Source of the DNA: Pseudomonas sp. SDI
Lineage (GTDB): Bacteria > Pseudomonadota > Gammaproteobacteria > Pseudomonadales > Pseudomonadaceae
Length of the DNA stretch: 64,000 bases
Reading direction: 5' to 3'
Assembly (NCBI RefSeq): GCF_003105155.1
Contig: NZ_QETK01000010.1
Coordinates: forward strand, 62,001 to 126,000
This document shows, in pieces, positions 27,314 to 35,012 of the stretch. The notes beneath the pieces were generated by a model. That model was not told where the DNA came from. It saw nothing but the letters and a program-made list of their open reading frames with translations, and made no database searches. Position 1 is the stretch's first letter; the number at the start of each line of letters is the position of its first letter. The translations under genes and the position numbers were made by a program.

Positions 27314-27663
27314 TAGACAGCCTCCTGAGCTGGGTTAGTGGGAGACGGAACATTGAGCCGGCAAGCCAGCAGAGAGCGCGACATGCGAGCTTGGTCGCGG
27401 ATCAGTTGCTCCCGCTTCGGATCTGGATTCCATGTCGCGCAGTGGCAGACGGAATAGGCCCTAGCGCCGCTGAATGTGCCGCGGAGCAAATCAGCAGAAA
27501 TTCGGGCTTCGTCCTCGGTGAAGAAGGGACCGTCGATTTCGACGTGCTTACCATCCCGGACATAGCGCACATCCCACACGTCGTAACCGCTGATGGCCTT
27601 CGAATTGTCGGCGAAGTCGGTGGCCTTGCAGGCCTCTGTGAATCGTTCTTGGAACGTGGTCAT
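27313..27663 (-). CDS. Hypothetical protein, 116 residues
   Basis: Starts MTTFQERFTEACKATDFADN at 27663 after AAGGAG. Contains DVWDVRYVRDGKHVEIDGPF and a CHCATW cysteine pair. Mixed alpha/beta composition. Translationally coupled to the tail-assembly protein downstream (TAATG overlap), so it probably belongs to the same module. Family unknown. Confidence 0.65.
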   Translation of the reverse strand: MTTFQERFTEACKATDFADNSKAISGYDVWDVRYVRDGKHVEIDGPFFTEDEARISADLLRGTFSGARAYSVCHCATWNPDPKREQLIRDQARMSRSLLACRLNVPSPTNPAQEAV

Positions 27664-27764
27664 AGATTGCTTTCTCCTTGGTATTGATCGTTCATGGATA
27701 TCTCTTTCGCATGGGCGCCACTGGCGCTGGTCATGGGCTGGTGCCCGGTGGGGTTGCTCTATGT

Positions 27765-27802
27765 CGCGCCACGTTTTCGCGCAGTTGCGTTTCGTGGCGC
27801 GG
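27765..27802. repeat. 38-base palindromic repeat, copy 2
   Basis: Starts CGCGCCACG and ends CGTGGCGCGG. It is related to the copy at 26182-26219 and lies just beyond the other end of the same three-gene module. Confidence 0.7.
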
Positions 27803-27803
27803 C

Positions 27804-28745
27804 TTATCCAATCAGGTTGCAAAGAATTGCCTCAGACTCCGCCATGTCATCGCGCTGGCTGGCGATCAGGTAACGGAACACGGCCAGCGCTTCGGCCTTG
27901 TCGCGGGGCCGGATCTGCGCCAGCAGGCCGAACACGAACCAGTCACGCGCCGTCGCTTCTGGCGGCCCCTCGCTGGCGTCCCGGTCCACGGCGTTGCGCA
28001 GCCGGTAGAGCTGGTCCCAGTAGCCCAACTCGTATAGGCAATCCGCCAAGGTGTGAGGCAGCAGGTCAGGGTGTGTGTTGAATCGGGCAGCTATCTGGGC
28101 CTTGTCGAAGTCCAGCAGGGGGCCGCTTTGCTCCAGGCCGCGCAACGCCTCGATGCAGAACGATTCCGCCTCGGTGTCGGCCAGCAGGTCGTCACCGAAG
28201 CGGGCGGCACCCTCCTGTCGTAGGTGGTGCTGCTCGATGGCCCGGCTGGCCAGCGCCTCGAGGTCAGCGAAGCCGAACGACGACATGGCAGCGAACAGGT
28301 GACCGGGGTTGGCGGCCACCAGGTAATCGCGGTAACGCTTCTCCAGCACATCGAGCGGCGTCCTGATCTTCTTGGCGCCCTCCATGGCCCGGTCAATCAG
28401 AGCGGTTTGGCCGGTACTGATGATCGAACGCAGCCAGAGCACCGCATCCACCTCCTTGTCCCCGGTCACGACCTCCTGCGGCGGCAGCTCGGGCACGCTC
28501 GGCAGGGTCTCGGTGCTGGCGCTAATCAGTGGCAGGGTGAACATGGCGCGGTGCTGCTCGTTATCGCGGAATATCCCGGAGCGTGAAACCAGGGTCTTCA
28601 CCGTTCCCAGCGGCAGGCCGGTCGCTTCGGCCACTTCGCGCAGCGAGTGACGGCGGCGCAACTCCAGCACCAGGTGCCGCTGCTCGTCTGAAACCCGTTG
28701 TTTCGTCTTGGCGGCTGAATCCGCCTGTTTCATTGGCGTGGTCAT
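27804..28745 (-). CDS. HTH-domain protein of unknown function
   Basis: 313 residues. A helix-turn-helix around residues 30-55 (REVAEATGLPLGTVKTLVSR) suggests DNA binding. The rest is helical with a C-terminal segment DQLYRLRNAVDRD and YLIASQRDDMAESEAI. Three bases downstream of the preceding gene, so co-transcribed with it and the 100-residue protein. Possibly a regulator or a replication accessory protein of the element. Confidence 0.6.
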   Translation of the reverse strand: MTTPMKQADSAAKTKQRVSDEQRHLVLELRRRHSLREVAEATGLPLGTVKTLVSRSGIFRDNEQHRAMFTLPLISASTETLPSVPELPPQEVVTGDKEVDAVLWLRSIISTGQTALIDRAMEGAKKIRTPLDVLEKRYRDYLVAANPGHLFAAMSSFGFADLEALASRAIEQHHLRQEGAARFGDDLLADTEAESFCIEALRGLEQSGPLLDFDKAQIAARFNTHPDLLPHTLADCLYELGYWDQLYRLRNAVDRDASEGPPEATARDWFVFGLLAQIRPRDKAEALAVFRYLIASQRDDMAESEAILCNLIG

Positions 28746-28748
28746 GGC

Positions 28749-29348
28749 TCACACCACGCTCAGCTTGGGTGGCAGCTTCGGCCCGAACGGTGCCCCGGGT
28801 GCGAAGGGATCGGGCAGCAGATGCTTGGGGCACTCTCTGATGAAGTTCGCCATCGCCGCATGGCAGGCGTTGAACAGCGGCGCGTCATTCCACCCTTGCT
28901 CCCGGCGTTCTGCGCTGTCCTCCAGGGCATGGGTGAACACCAGGCAATCCAAGCTGGTGGAGCAATCCCGCCTGGCCCGTTCGCGCTCCACCGTGTTTAC
29001 ACTCAGCAGGTCGCACAAGCGATCGAACCCCAGGGTTTGGGCCAGTCCTTCATGGTCGAACAGCAGCGACCGGCCAAACCCGGCCAGCGCCACCAGCGCC
29101 TTGGCGCGCTCAAGCGATCGGTGCTTCTGCGCCTGCTGCTCCAGATCGGCAATGGCCTTGAGCGTGAACGGCAGGAACGCTTTCAGCTTGCCCGCCTGGC
29201 GGCGCATGGCACGTCGCTCAGCGTGGATCGCATCGAGGTTGCGGCTGATGTTGCGGCAGATGCGCCGGGTGGTGATGAGTTGCGTGCTGGCGCTGATACC
29301 CGGCTTCGAGGCGATATCGCACAGGCGCATGGTCGGGGTGAGCGTCAT
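28749..29348 (-). CDS. Hypothetical helical protein, 199 residues
   Basis: Start ATG 29348 follows GGAGG at seven bases and overlaps the stop of the upstream gene (ATGA). The sequence is basic and helical (TTRRICRNISRNLDAIHAER, LPFTLKAIADLEQQAQKHRS) with HACHAAMANFIRECPKHLLP-like histidines and cysteines near the end. No family recognised. Confidence 0.6.
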   Translation of the reverse strand: MTLTPTMRLCDIASKPGISASTQLITTRRICRNISRNLDAIHAERRAMRRQAGKLKAFLPFTLKAIADLEQQAQKHRSLERAKALVALAGFGRSLLFDHEGLAQTLGFDRLCDLLSVNTVERERARRDCSTSLDCLVFTHALEDSAERREQGWNDAPLFNACHAAMANFIRECPKHLLPDPFAPGAPFGPKLPPKLSVV

Positions 29349-29647
29349 GGGTGGGCCTCCATGGGCGTGTTGTCGTAGGTGGCGCGCAGCTCGGCACCGA
29401 TCAGGCAATGGCGACCACCAGGCGCATAGCAGCCCCGGCAGGTCATAACGTGGTTGATGTACCGGTCACGGGCCTGGCGCCACTCGGGCGTGGCATTGGC
29501 GGCGTTGGTGTAAGGGCTGAACGGCAATTGCGCAGGCTCAACCAGCATCAGGCGTGGGCGATCCTGGGCGCGTTTCGCCACGGATGATTTGCCAGCGCCA
29601 GCAACGTTCGGCGGCATGTGATTGAGCAGGTCAGCAAGGAGGCTCAT
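29345..29647 (-). CDS. Small protein with a cysteine cluster, 100 residues
   Basis: Start ATG 29647 after GAGAGGTGA. Contains VMTCRGCYAPGGRHC, a Cys-x2-Cys-x7-Cys pattern that may bind zinc. First gene of a three-gene chain running left from the candidate origin; the chain is tightly overlapped. Function unknown. Confidence 0.6.
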   Translation of the reverse strand: MSLLADLLNHMPPNVAGAGKSSVAKRAQDRPRLMLVEPAQLPFSPYTNAANATPEWRQARDRYINHVMTCRGCYAPGGRHCLIGAELRATYDNTPMEAHP

Positions 29648-29702
29648 GGCGTCACCTCTCCCTGATTTCCATAACTCCCAAATGTGTCTGTGAAAAAAAA
29701 TC

Positions 29703-29936
29703 GGGGGAACGGGGGAACGCGGGGAACACCCAGTGTTTCCGGGGCCTCCAGCGGGGGTACGTGTTCCCCACGCGAAAAACGGGGGAACAGTGATAACCAA
29801 ACATCAGGAAAGGCACAGGCGCTTATATTCAAAAACATGTTTGTGTTCCCCCTGTTCCCCAACACTTCAATAAGGGGGAACGGCTACAGCCCGCGTATTT
29901 ACTGGCTGTTCCCCCGTTCCCCCTGTTCCCCACGTT
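29703..29936. other. Iteron-rich candidate replication origin
   Basis: Eleven copies of GGGGAAC or its complement GTTCCCC in about 235 bases, in tandem groups of two or three with 8-9 base period. They surround an AT-rich segment at 29810-29845 (GCTTATATTC followed by A-rich sequence). It lies directly beyond the stop of the primase/helicase operon. In satellite P4 the primase-helicase binds GGTGAACA-type iterons at ori and crr, a similar arrangement. Confidence 0.6.
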
Positions 29937-29983
29937 TTTAGGTTCCTGTGGATTCGGGCATTGGCGTTGGATGGTGATGACGG

Positions 29984-31783
29984 TCATAGGCCACCGCCTT
30001 CGCTATCCATGGCGTCGGGATCGATCACATACAGGCGGGCAGACCCACCAGCAGGCAGGCGGTATTTCTTGGTTCTGCGGCTGTCACGGTCGGTATCGTG
30101 CTTGGCGAGAGCGGCAGCGCCTTCCAGCGCCTTCACGACACGCGCCAGCCCGTGCCCATGAGCGGCCTCAGTCAGTGCGGACTTGTTGAACAGGTACAGG
30201 CGCTTGGCGCCCACCACCTCCCAGTACCCGGCCCGGTTGAACACCTTGGTGTCCGGTGTCTGGTCTTCTACGTCCGAAAACCGGCTGGTGCCGTGCTTGT
30301 CGATGAAGTCGAGGATGCCGGCCAAGATCTGGCGGTCCTCGGCATTACCACCGCCCACCCGACTCAGCCACTCGCCGTACAGCAGTTGGCAGTCGGCCAG
30401 AGCGGCGCCCGGCGTCCACGGCAAGAGGCCGTAGGCAATGGCCATTTCGCCGGCCAGGGCAATCACCGCGAAGCGATCGGCCACCCGCCCGGCTTGGGCG
30501 TTGTCCTCAGCAAACTGGGCGCGGATACCGGCGAAGTCCTCGAGTAGGCCGGGGCGGTCATCGCTGGCCAGCAGCTTCTCCACGAATGCCGGCCCGATAT
30601 GCCCATGGTTTGCTCCCACGGCTACAGTGAGCTGGCGGTGGAAGTCGGCGCCCTCCAGTCCGTGCAATTCATCGAAGGCCCGGTGCGTGCGGGTGCCGGC
30701 GTTCACGTCCACCATGCGTAGCTCGGCGCCAGCGTGGGCAGCGTTACCACTGATGGCCGCGTGCTCAGATAGGGAGCGCTCGCCGCTGGAAAGCGCCAGC
30801 AGGCGCCAGCTCAGTTTCCCGCGGGCCTCCCGGTCACGGGTCATGGTGCCCTTGCCCTGGCCGTTGGCGAGCGAGTAGGCCATCTCCTGTACGCGCTTGG
30901 GGTCGGCCCGCTTGATTTCGTCCAAGGGCAGCATGGTGTCGTTACGGCTGGATGCCTCGATCTCCAGGCCGCCTTTGGTCATGTCCCACGACGCGGCGAA
31001 TATGCCTGGGTCACCCCATACGGACGAGCCGATCAGCTGCGCCAGCGACTTGCCGCTGGAACTGTCGCCGACCAGGTGAACACCACCACCCAGCACGCCC
31101 ACCAGGCTCAGCAGCGGGCCAGCGAGGGCGCAGCCAATGGCCAAGGTCAATACTGGGTTGCCCTCGCACTTGGCCGCTACTTCGGCCTTCCAGCCCTCTA
31201 GGCTGCCGCGCACGCTGAACAGGTTCTGCCCCTTGGCGCTGGCCTGATAGCGCACCTTGTCGCTGCCGATGGTGCGCCCTGGCAGCACAAAGGCACCTGA
31301 CTCGTGCCAGCCGGGCCGGCAGGTGGTGGCGAACACCTCTGCAGGACGCTGGTCCAGCAGGTACTCCATGAACTGGCCGCGCTTCTTCAACGCGATGATG
31401 ACGCCCATGCCGAACAGCGTCCGCCTGGCGTCCTCTCCGCTACCGCCGAACACCTCCATGGGAATGATCCACTCCTTGGGCCCGCTGTCGGTGAGCAGGC
31501 GCAGAAACCGGCCCTCGCTGCCGTCGTCGCTGTTGGTGGTGCGAGCGGCGACAGTCACGGGCGTGGATATCCACTCGTCAGTGATCGGGCGGTCGGCCTT
31601 GTCGTCGTCGCCGTCATCGTCGCTGGCGCTGCGCTTAAAGCCGTGCCAGTACACGCCAGGCTTGAGCCTGCGGCCTTTCTCGTTCGTGACCCAGTGCTCG
31701 TATACGCCCCAGCTCGGGCGATCAGGCTCGACCTTGGGCGCCTCTGGGCGCAGGTTGATGACGTTGGTATCAGGCGGGCGCAT
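29984..31783 (-). CDS. DUF927-type helicase of the satellite replication module
   Basis: 599 residues. N-terminal region of the DUF927 family followed by a P-loop: Walker A GDSSSGKS (about residue 240), Walker B MLPLDEIK, and SSRNDTMLPL. Such proteins act with a primase as the replicative helicase in satellites and integrated elements. Its start overlaps the end of the primase gene by 14 bases, so the pair is coupled. It lies next to the iteron array. Confidence 0.8.
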   Translation of the reverse strand: MRPPDTNVINLRPEAPKVEPDRPSWGVYEHWVTNEKGRRLKPGVYWHGFKRSASDDDGDDDKADRPITDEWISTPVTVAARTTNSDDGSEGRFLRLLTDSGPKEWIIPMEVFGGSGEDARRTLFGMGVIIALKKRGQFMEYLLDQRPAEVFATTCRPGWHESGAFVLPGRTIGSDKVRYQASAKGQNLFSVRGSLEGWKAEVAAKCEGNPVLTLAIGCALAGPLLSLVGVLGGGVHLVGDSSSGKSLAQLIGSSVWGDPGIFAASWDMTKGGLEIEASSRNDTMLPLDEIKRADPKRVQEMAYSLANGQGKGTMTRDREARGKLSWRLLALSSGERSLSEHAAISGNAAHAGAELRMVDVNAGTRTHRAFDELHGLEGADFHRQLTVAVGANHGHIGPAFVEKLLASDDRPGLLEDFAGIRAQFAEDNAQAGRVADRFAVIALAGEMAIAYGLLPWTPGAALADCQLLYGEWLSRVGGGNAEDRQILAGILDFIDKHGTSRFSDVEDQTPDTKVFNRAGYWEVVGAKRLYLFNKSALTEAAHGHGLARVVKALEGAAALAKHDTDRDSRRTKKYRLPAGGSARLYVIDPDAMDSEGGGL

Positions 31784-32660
31784 GGCGGCACCTCCAGGCG
31801 GCGAGGTCGTTGAAGTCGGAAAGGGTCAGCGGCGCATCGGCTGGCCACTCGGGGGAGGTCACCAGGCCACCGCATGCGGCTGCGGCGTCATGGGCTGCGG
31901 CGCGCCCCGGGTTGCCCTTGCCTTCGGCTTCGGTCTGGCGGTCGTCGTCGCCGGCGATGATGATTTCGGTGTTGGGGTAGTCGGCCCGTAGCGCCAGCGC
32001 CACCGGTTTGAGGTTTCCGGCGTTCATCGCGCAGGCGACGGTGTAACCGCTTTCGTGAAGCGTGGCGCCCGTTGCCCAGCCTTCGCAGATGCAAAGCGGC
32101 TTGCCCGGTGTAATGCGCCCCAGTGGCGAGTAGACGCCCTTGATCCGCCCGCCATACAGGAAGCGCTTGTCGCCGTCCGCAGCGATCCGTTGCAGGTTCA
32201 CCAACACACCACGGGCATACAGCGGGATCAGCAGGTCGTCACCGCGCTGGCGCAGGCCGTGAGCACGAATGCCCTTGGCGACCAGGTAGGGGTGGGCCGG
32301 GTCAGCACGGCGAGCGTCACGCCACCAGCGTTGTGCCAGGCCCGCGGCCTTGAGCTGGCGCCGTTGCCGTTCGGCCTCCCGCTGGCGCCGGGCCTGCTCG
32401 ATGCGCTGGCGCACCTGCTCGGCTTCGCGGGCGTCCACCGGTTCGCGGCTACACCATGTACTGGTGCCGCCCGTCTTCCAGCTCCCGAACGCGCCTGAGG
32501 CGATGCCATCGGCAAACAGGCAGTACCAGCCATTGAACGTGCCGGACTTGTCGCCGGGGATGTGGAAGCGGTGAATGTCGCCATCGTCCAAGGGCAGCCA
32601 GTCGAGCGGCCCATAGACCGACTGGAGCGCGTCACGGAAAAGGATCGTGGCATCGGTCAT
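31770..32660 (-). CDS. TOPRIM-domain primase
   Basis: 296 residues. The N-terminal part resembles the element-type zinc-binding/primase leader (FNGWYCLFADGIASGAFGSW). A long basic helix follows (RQRIEQARRQREAERQRRQ). The TOPRIM core has CEGWATGATLH (catalytic glutamate) and IIAGDDDR (acidic DxD). Synthesises primers for element replication. ATG 32660 follows AGGAGG and overlaps the upstream stop. Confidence 0.85.
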   Translation of the reverse strand: MTDATILFRDALQSVYGPLDWLPLDDGDIHRFHIPGDKSGTFNGWYCLFADGIASGAFGSWKTGGTSTWCSREPVDAREAEQVRQRIEQARRQREAERQRRQLKAAGLAQRWWRDARRADPAHPYLVAKGIRAHGLRQRGDDLLIPLYARGVLVNLQRIAADGDKRFLYGGRIKGVYSPLGRITPGKPLCICEGWATGATLHESGYTVACAMNAGNLKPVALALRADYPNTEIIIAGDDDRQTEAEGKGNPGRAAAHDAAAACGGLVTSPEWPADAPLTLSDFNDLAAWRCRHAPA

Positions 32661-32914
32661 GCGTCCTCCTTGTCGAAGAAATCGATGACTTGCTCGGCAC
32701 TGAGCTCGTAACGCTCGCCGGCCTCAACGCAGTTGGTCGAGACCTCCACCAGCATGAAGCCACCGCGGTTGTCGGCAGACAGGCTGCGCTTGCGACTCTT
32801 GGTGGCCAGGAAGCCATGGCGGGCCGCCACGCGCCGGGCGCGGGCCTCCAGGGCGCTATGCTTCACCGGTGACAAACTGTTCATGGGCTTAGCCATTTGT
32901 TGAAGGTGAGTCAT
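32657..32914 (-). CDS. Hypothetical small protein, 85 residues
   Basis: Starts MTHLQQMAKPMNSL, with a basic middle (ARRVAARHGFLATKSRKR) and an acidic C-terminus (AEQVIDFFDKEDA). ATGA overlaps with both neighbours place it inside the operon leading to primase. Function unknown. Confidence 0.6.
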   Translation of the reverse strand: MTHLQQMAKPMNSLSPVKHSALEARARRVAARHGFLATKSRKRSLSADNRGGFMLVEVSTNCVEAGERYELSAEQVIDFFDKEDA

Positions 32915-33138
32915 GCGGCCCCCTGTGGTGGCGTAAAGCGCTTGGCCAGCCCTTCCAGTTGATTGGTCAGGCGCTCCAATTCGGGGCAGTGGCGGCCCGC
33001 GTCGCCCTCGGCAATGCGTAGTTCGAGAAAGCCCACCAGGGTTTGCACCAGCAGCGCATAGCTGGCGCTGTCGATGTAGGCGCCAGCAGTCGGCGGGCCA
33101 CCGGCGCACTTGCGGCGAATGGGCGTGACCTTACTCAT
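32911..33138 (-). CDS. Hypothetical small protein, 75 residues
   Basis: Starts MSKVTPIRRKCAGGPP at 33138. A helical segment LVQTLVGFLELRIAEGDAG follows. ATGA overlap with the next gene. Function unknown; part of the early operon. Confidence 0.6.
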   Translation of the reverse strand: MSKVTPIRRKCAGGPPTAGAYIDSASYALLVQTLVGFLELRIAEGDAGRHCPELERLTNQLEGLAKRFTPPQGAA

Positions 33139-33418
33139 GGTCCACCCCTTGGCGATCAGCGCCAGCAAAGGCCCGGCTAACCTGGCCGTTGTTCACTGCG
33201 TGCCAGTAGGTCAGCTCGTCCAGCGACTCAACGAGGCAGGCCGTCACCACCGCATCAGCGCTACGCAAAACTACGCGCCCGCACTCGGCGTCGGACTGGC
33301 TTAGGAAAGGCCCCAGCAAGGCCCGCTTGGCCTTCGGATGGCTCACGTAAAACAACTCGGTGGCTTTCTTCGGGCAAGCCGATCCCGTCAGCGCTTGCGC
33401 ACTGTTTTGAAGTTTCAT
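33131..33418 (-). CDS. Hypothetical small protein, 95 residues
   Basis: Starts MKLQNSAQALTG at 33418 after AAGGAT. Contains FYVSHPKAKRALLGPFLSQS and SLDELTYWHAVNNG. Overlaps the following gene by eight bases. Function unknown. Confidence 0.6.
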   Translation of the reverse strand: MKLQNSAQALTGSACPKKATELFYVSHPKAKRALLGPFLSQSDAECGRVVLRSADAVVTACLVESLDELTYWHAVNNGQVSRAFAGADRQGVDHE

Positions 33419-33442
33419 CGTCTTTATCCTTAGGCTATTGGC

Positions 33443-33703
33443 TTACGCCGGGATGCCTAGATCGGTTGCAAGGTCGCAAAAATCGCTATGGGCCATTCGA
33501 GCAATGATGTTGATTGCAGACTGAATACCTGACTCACCACGGTCATTGATCTGAGCAGGAACATCCCCACTATCCGGGTCGCCTTTGTACCCGCCGTTGT
33601 TCAGCAGAACCTCAGCCAGGATTCCAATGGCATCCAGCGATTCCTCGACGCGCTTGGCGATCAGTTTGTGATTCAGCTGGTTGGCTTTCAGATTGGCGCT
33701 CAC
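33443..33703 (-). CDS. Hypothetical small protein, 86 residues
   Basis: GTG start at 33703, overlapping the upstream stop (GTGA) and preceded by GGGGGTGA. Sequence MSANLKANQLNHKLIAKRVE and later SAINIIARMAHSDFCDLATD, mostly helical. Function unknown. Confidence 0.6.
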   Translation of the reverse strand: MSANLKANQLNHKLIAKRVEESLDAIGILAEVLLNNGGYKGDPDSGDVPAQINDRGESGIQSAINIIARMAHSDFCDLATDLGIPA

Positions 33704-33915
33704 AGGTCACCCCCTTGTTCGGCGATCACGCCGTCCAGCATTTCGGCCCAGGCCATGGCGGTGTGCTGCGCCATCACGGCGGTGACGCGGGCGACGATGA
33801 CTGGCGTAGTGGGTGCGGCGATCAGCGCCAGAGCCATGCTCAGTAGTACCAGCACGCCTTGTACGTCGCGCAGATCGTCTTGGGTGTCCTCAGCCATGTG
33901 AGTAAGGGAAGTCAT
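33700..33915 (-). CDS. Hypothetical small protein with a hydrophobic segment, 71 residues
   Basis: A hydrophobic stretch (VLVLLSMALALIAAP) could be one membrane helix, followed by an alanine-rich helix ending MLDGVIAEQGGDL. ATGA overlap with its upstream neighbour. Function unknown. Confidence 0.55.
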   Translation of the reverse strand: MTSLTHMAEDTQDDLRDVQGVLVLLSMALALIAAPTTPVIVARVTAVMAQHTAMAWAEMLDGVIAEQGGDL

Positions 33916-34211
33916 ACAAGACCTCCATCAGCAGCGGGCTGCCCAACAATTCCGTGTGAGGCGCCAAGGTGACGGTGGCGCCAGCAGTAATTGCCACTGA
34001 ACGACTGGATTTGCTCGAGGTGCCGGGCAATGTCGCAGGCCAGCTCGTTGTCATATCCGCCCATCGCAGGGATCACCAGCGTCAGCAGGATTTTCTCCAG
34101 CTTCTTGTGCTCTTCGCGGGCGAAATTCATGTAGCACATCTCGCGAGCATCCAGCACTGCCTCAGACAGAACCTCACCATCAAGAGCCGCTACTGCCAGG
34201 AAGCTAGTCAT
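33912..34211 (-). CDS. Hypothetical small protein, 99 residues
   Basis: Starts MTSFLAVAALDGEVLSEAVL at 34211. Contains MCYMNFAREEHKKLEKILLT and a C-terminus rich in His and Trp (YCWRHRHLGASHG). ATGA overlaps on both sides. Function unknown. Confidence 0.6.
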   Translation of the reverse strand: MTSFLAVAALDGEVLSEAVLDAREMCYMNFAREEHKKLEKILLTLVIPAMGGYDNELACDIARHLEQIQSFSGNYCWRHRHLGASHGIVGQPAADGGLV

Positions 34212-34540
34212 TGGGCACCTCCGACTTGGGCTGCGGCCTTGAAATGCTCCACCAGCGCAGCGCCTGGGCGCAGCTGGCGCTGGCATTCCACAAACGTGGT
34301 GTGGACCTCATCAGACATGCGCAAGGCGTCGTCCAAGCCTGCCAGGGAGTCACGACAACGACCTTGAATGCTGATCGAAGCGTGCGGGAACTCGGTTCTC
34401 ACCAAGGTGGCGATGCCACCGGCAAGGCTGCGACCGACCACCGGAGGAAGGCAGATCGATTGCTGGCCGGGGATGGTGAGCACGACCTGAGATTGGATGA
34501 AGCCCTGTACCGCTTCGGCGTTGCGTTGAGCCGGAGTCAT
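34208..34540 (-). CDS. Hypothetical small protein, 110 residues
   Basis: Starts MTPAQRNAEAVQGFIQSQVV at 34540. Mixed alpha/beta. Its start overlaps the stop of the Ash-like frame (ATGA). Function unknown; element operon. Confidence 0.6.
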   Translation of the reverse strand: MTPAQRNAEAVQGFIQSQVVLTIPGQQSICLPPVVGRSLAGGIATLVRTEFPHASISIQGRCRDSLAGLDDALRMSDEVHTTFVECQRQLRPGAALVEHFKAAAQVGGAQ

Positions 34541-34695
34541 TGAGCACCGCCTTGCCCTTCCAGGGCGCGGGCGATATCGGTGTTATGGTTGTAGCGGGCG
34601 AGGCGGACGGACAGGGAAGAGTTTGCGCGAAGAGCGGCCAGGGCCAGGCGCCTGTGAGCGTATGCGCGAACTTTGGACGGATTGAGGGCGTGCAT
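34537..34695 (-). CDS. Ash/Icd-like small protein, nested short frame
   Basis: 52 residues starting MHALNPSKVRAYAHRRLALA, ending RALEGQGGAQ. ATG 34695 is preceded by TAGGAG at good spacing. The same frame stays open to 35016, but the extra 107 residues run through the antisense-RNA gene and structured leader, so the short form is probably the real product. The tail (LRANSSLSVRLARYNHNT) resembles the Ash-family tail seen in P4-like elements. Confidence 0.6.
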   Translation of the reverse strand: MHALNPSKVRAYAHRRLALAALRANSSLSVRLARYNHNTDIARALEGQGGAQ

Positions 34696-34699
34696 GGGT

Positions 34700-34790
34700 G
34701 TAGCTCCTAACGTAATGAGGGAGCTACCACGTTCGTTACCAAGCGAATGGGTGGTAGCTGTGCGCAGGTTGGTAAACCGGGACGTTAGGA
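34700..34790 (-). promoter_or_regulatory. Structured leader, antisense target with occluded ribosome binding site
   Basis: On the minus strand the order is CCTAACGT-CCCGG-TTTACCAA (34789-34769), AGCTACCAC, CTTGGTAAC, GTGGTAGCT and then ACGTTAGGAG (34713-34704) before the ATG at 34695. AGCTACCAC pairs with GTGGTAGCT. CCTAACGT pairs with ACGTTAGG, which includes the TAGGAG ribosome binding site. The 5' part is complementary to the C4-like RNA just upstream. Confidence 0.65.
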
Positions 34791-34848
34791 ACCCGGCAGG
34801 CACGAGTGCCTCCCACGCACAGCCACCATAAAACGGATTTGCGGGCGT

Positions 34849-34881
34849 AAAAAAAGCGCCTGCAATCGTAATGGGGGCGCT
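34849..34881 (-). terminator. Terminator of the C4-like RNA
   Basis: Hairpin AGCGCC / GGCGCT with loop, followed on the minus strand by seven T. Confidence 0.75.
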
Positions 34882-34940
34882 GTTGCGCCTAACGTTCAGC
34901 GGGTTACCAAGCCCGGTCGCTGAATTTGCAGCGACGGGCG
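34849..34940 (-). ncRNA. C4/CI-type antisense RNA
   Basis: Minus-strand RNA with a stem TTCAGCG/CGCTGAA topped by loop CTTGGTAA (34924-34895), then ACGTTAGG (34895-34888), ending in a terminator (AGCGCC/GGCGCT plus seven T, 34881-34849). The loop and ACGTTAGG segment are complementary to TTTACCAA and CCTAACGT in the leader immediately downstream. This matches the two-site pairing of P1 C4 and P4 CI RNAs, which switch off antirepressor or early operon expression. The exact 5' end is unknown. Confidence 0.65.
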
Positions 34941-35012
34941 AACCATACCGAGCATCACGATTGCCTGCAACCAGAAATATCGACCGTTCATCGTCGGTCT
35001 TGAGCGCCAGCG

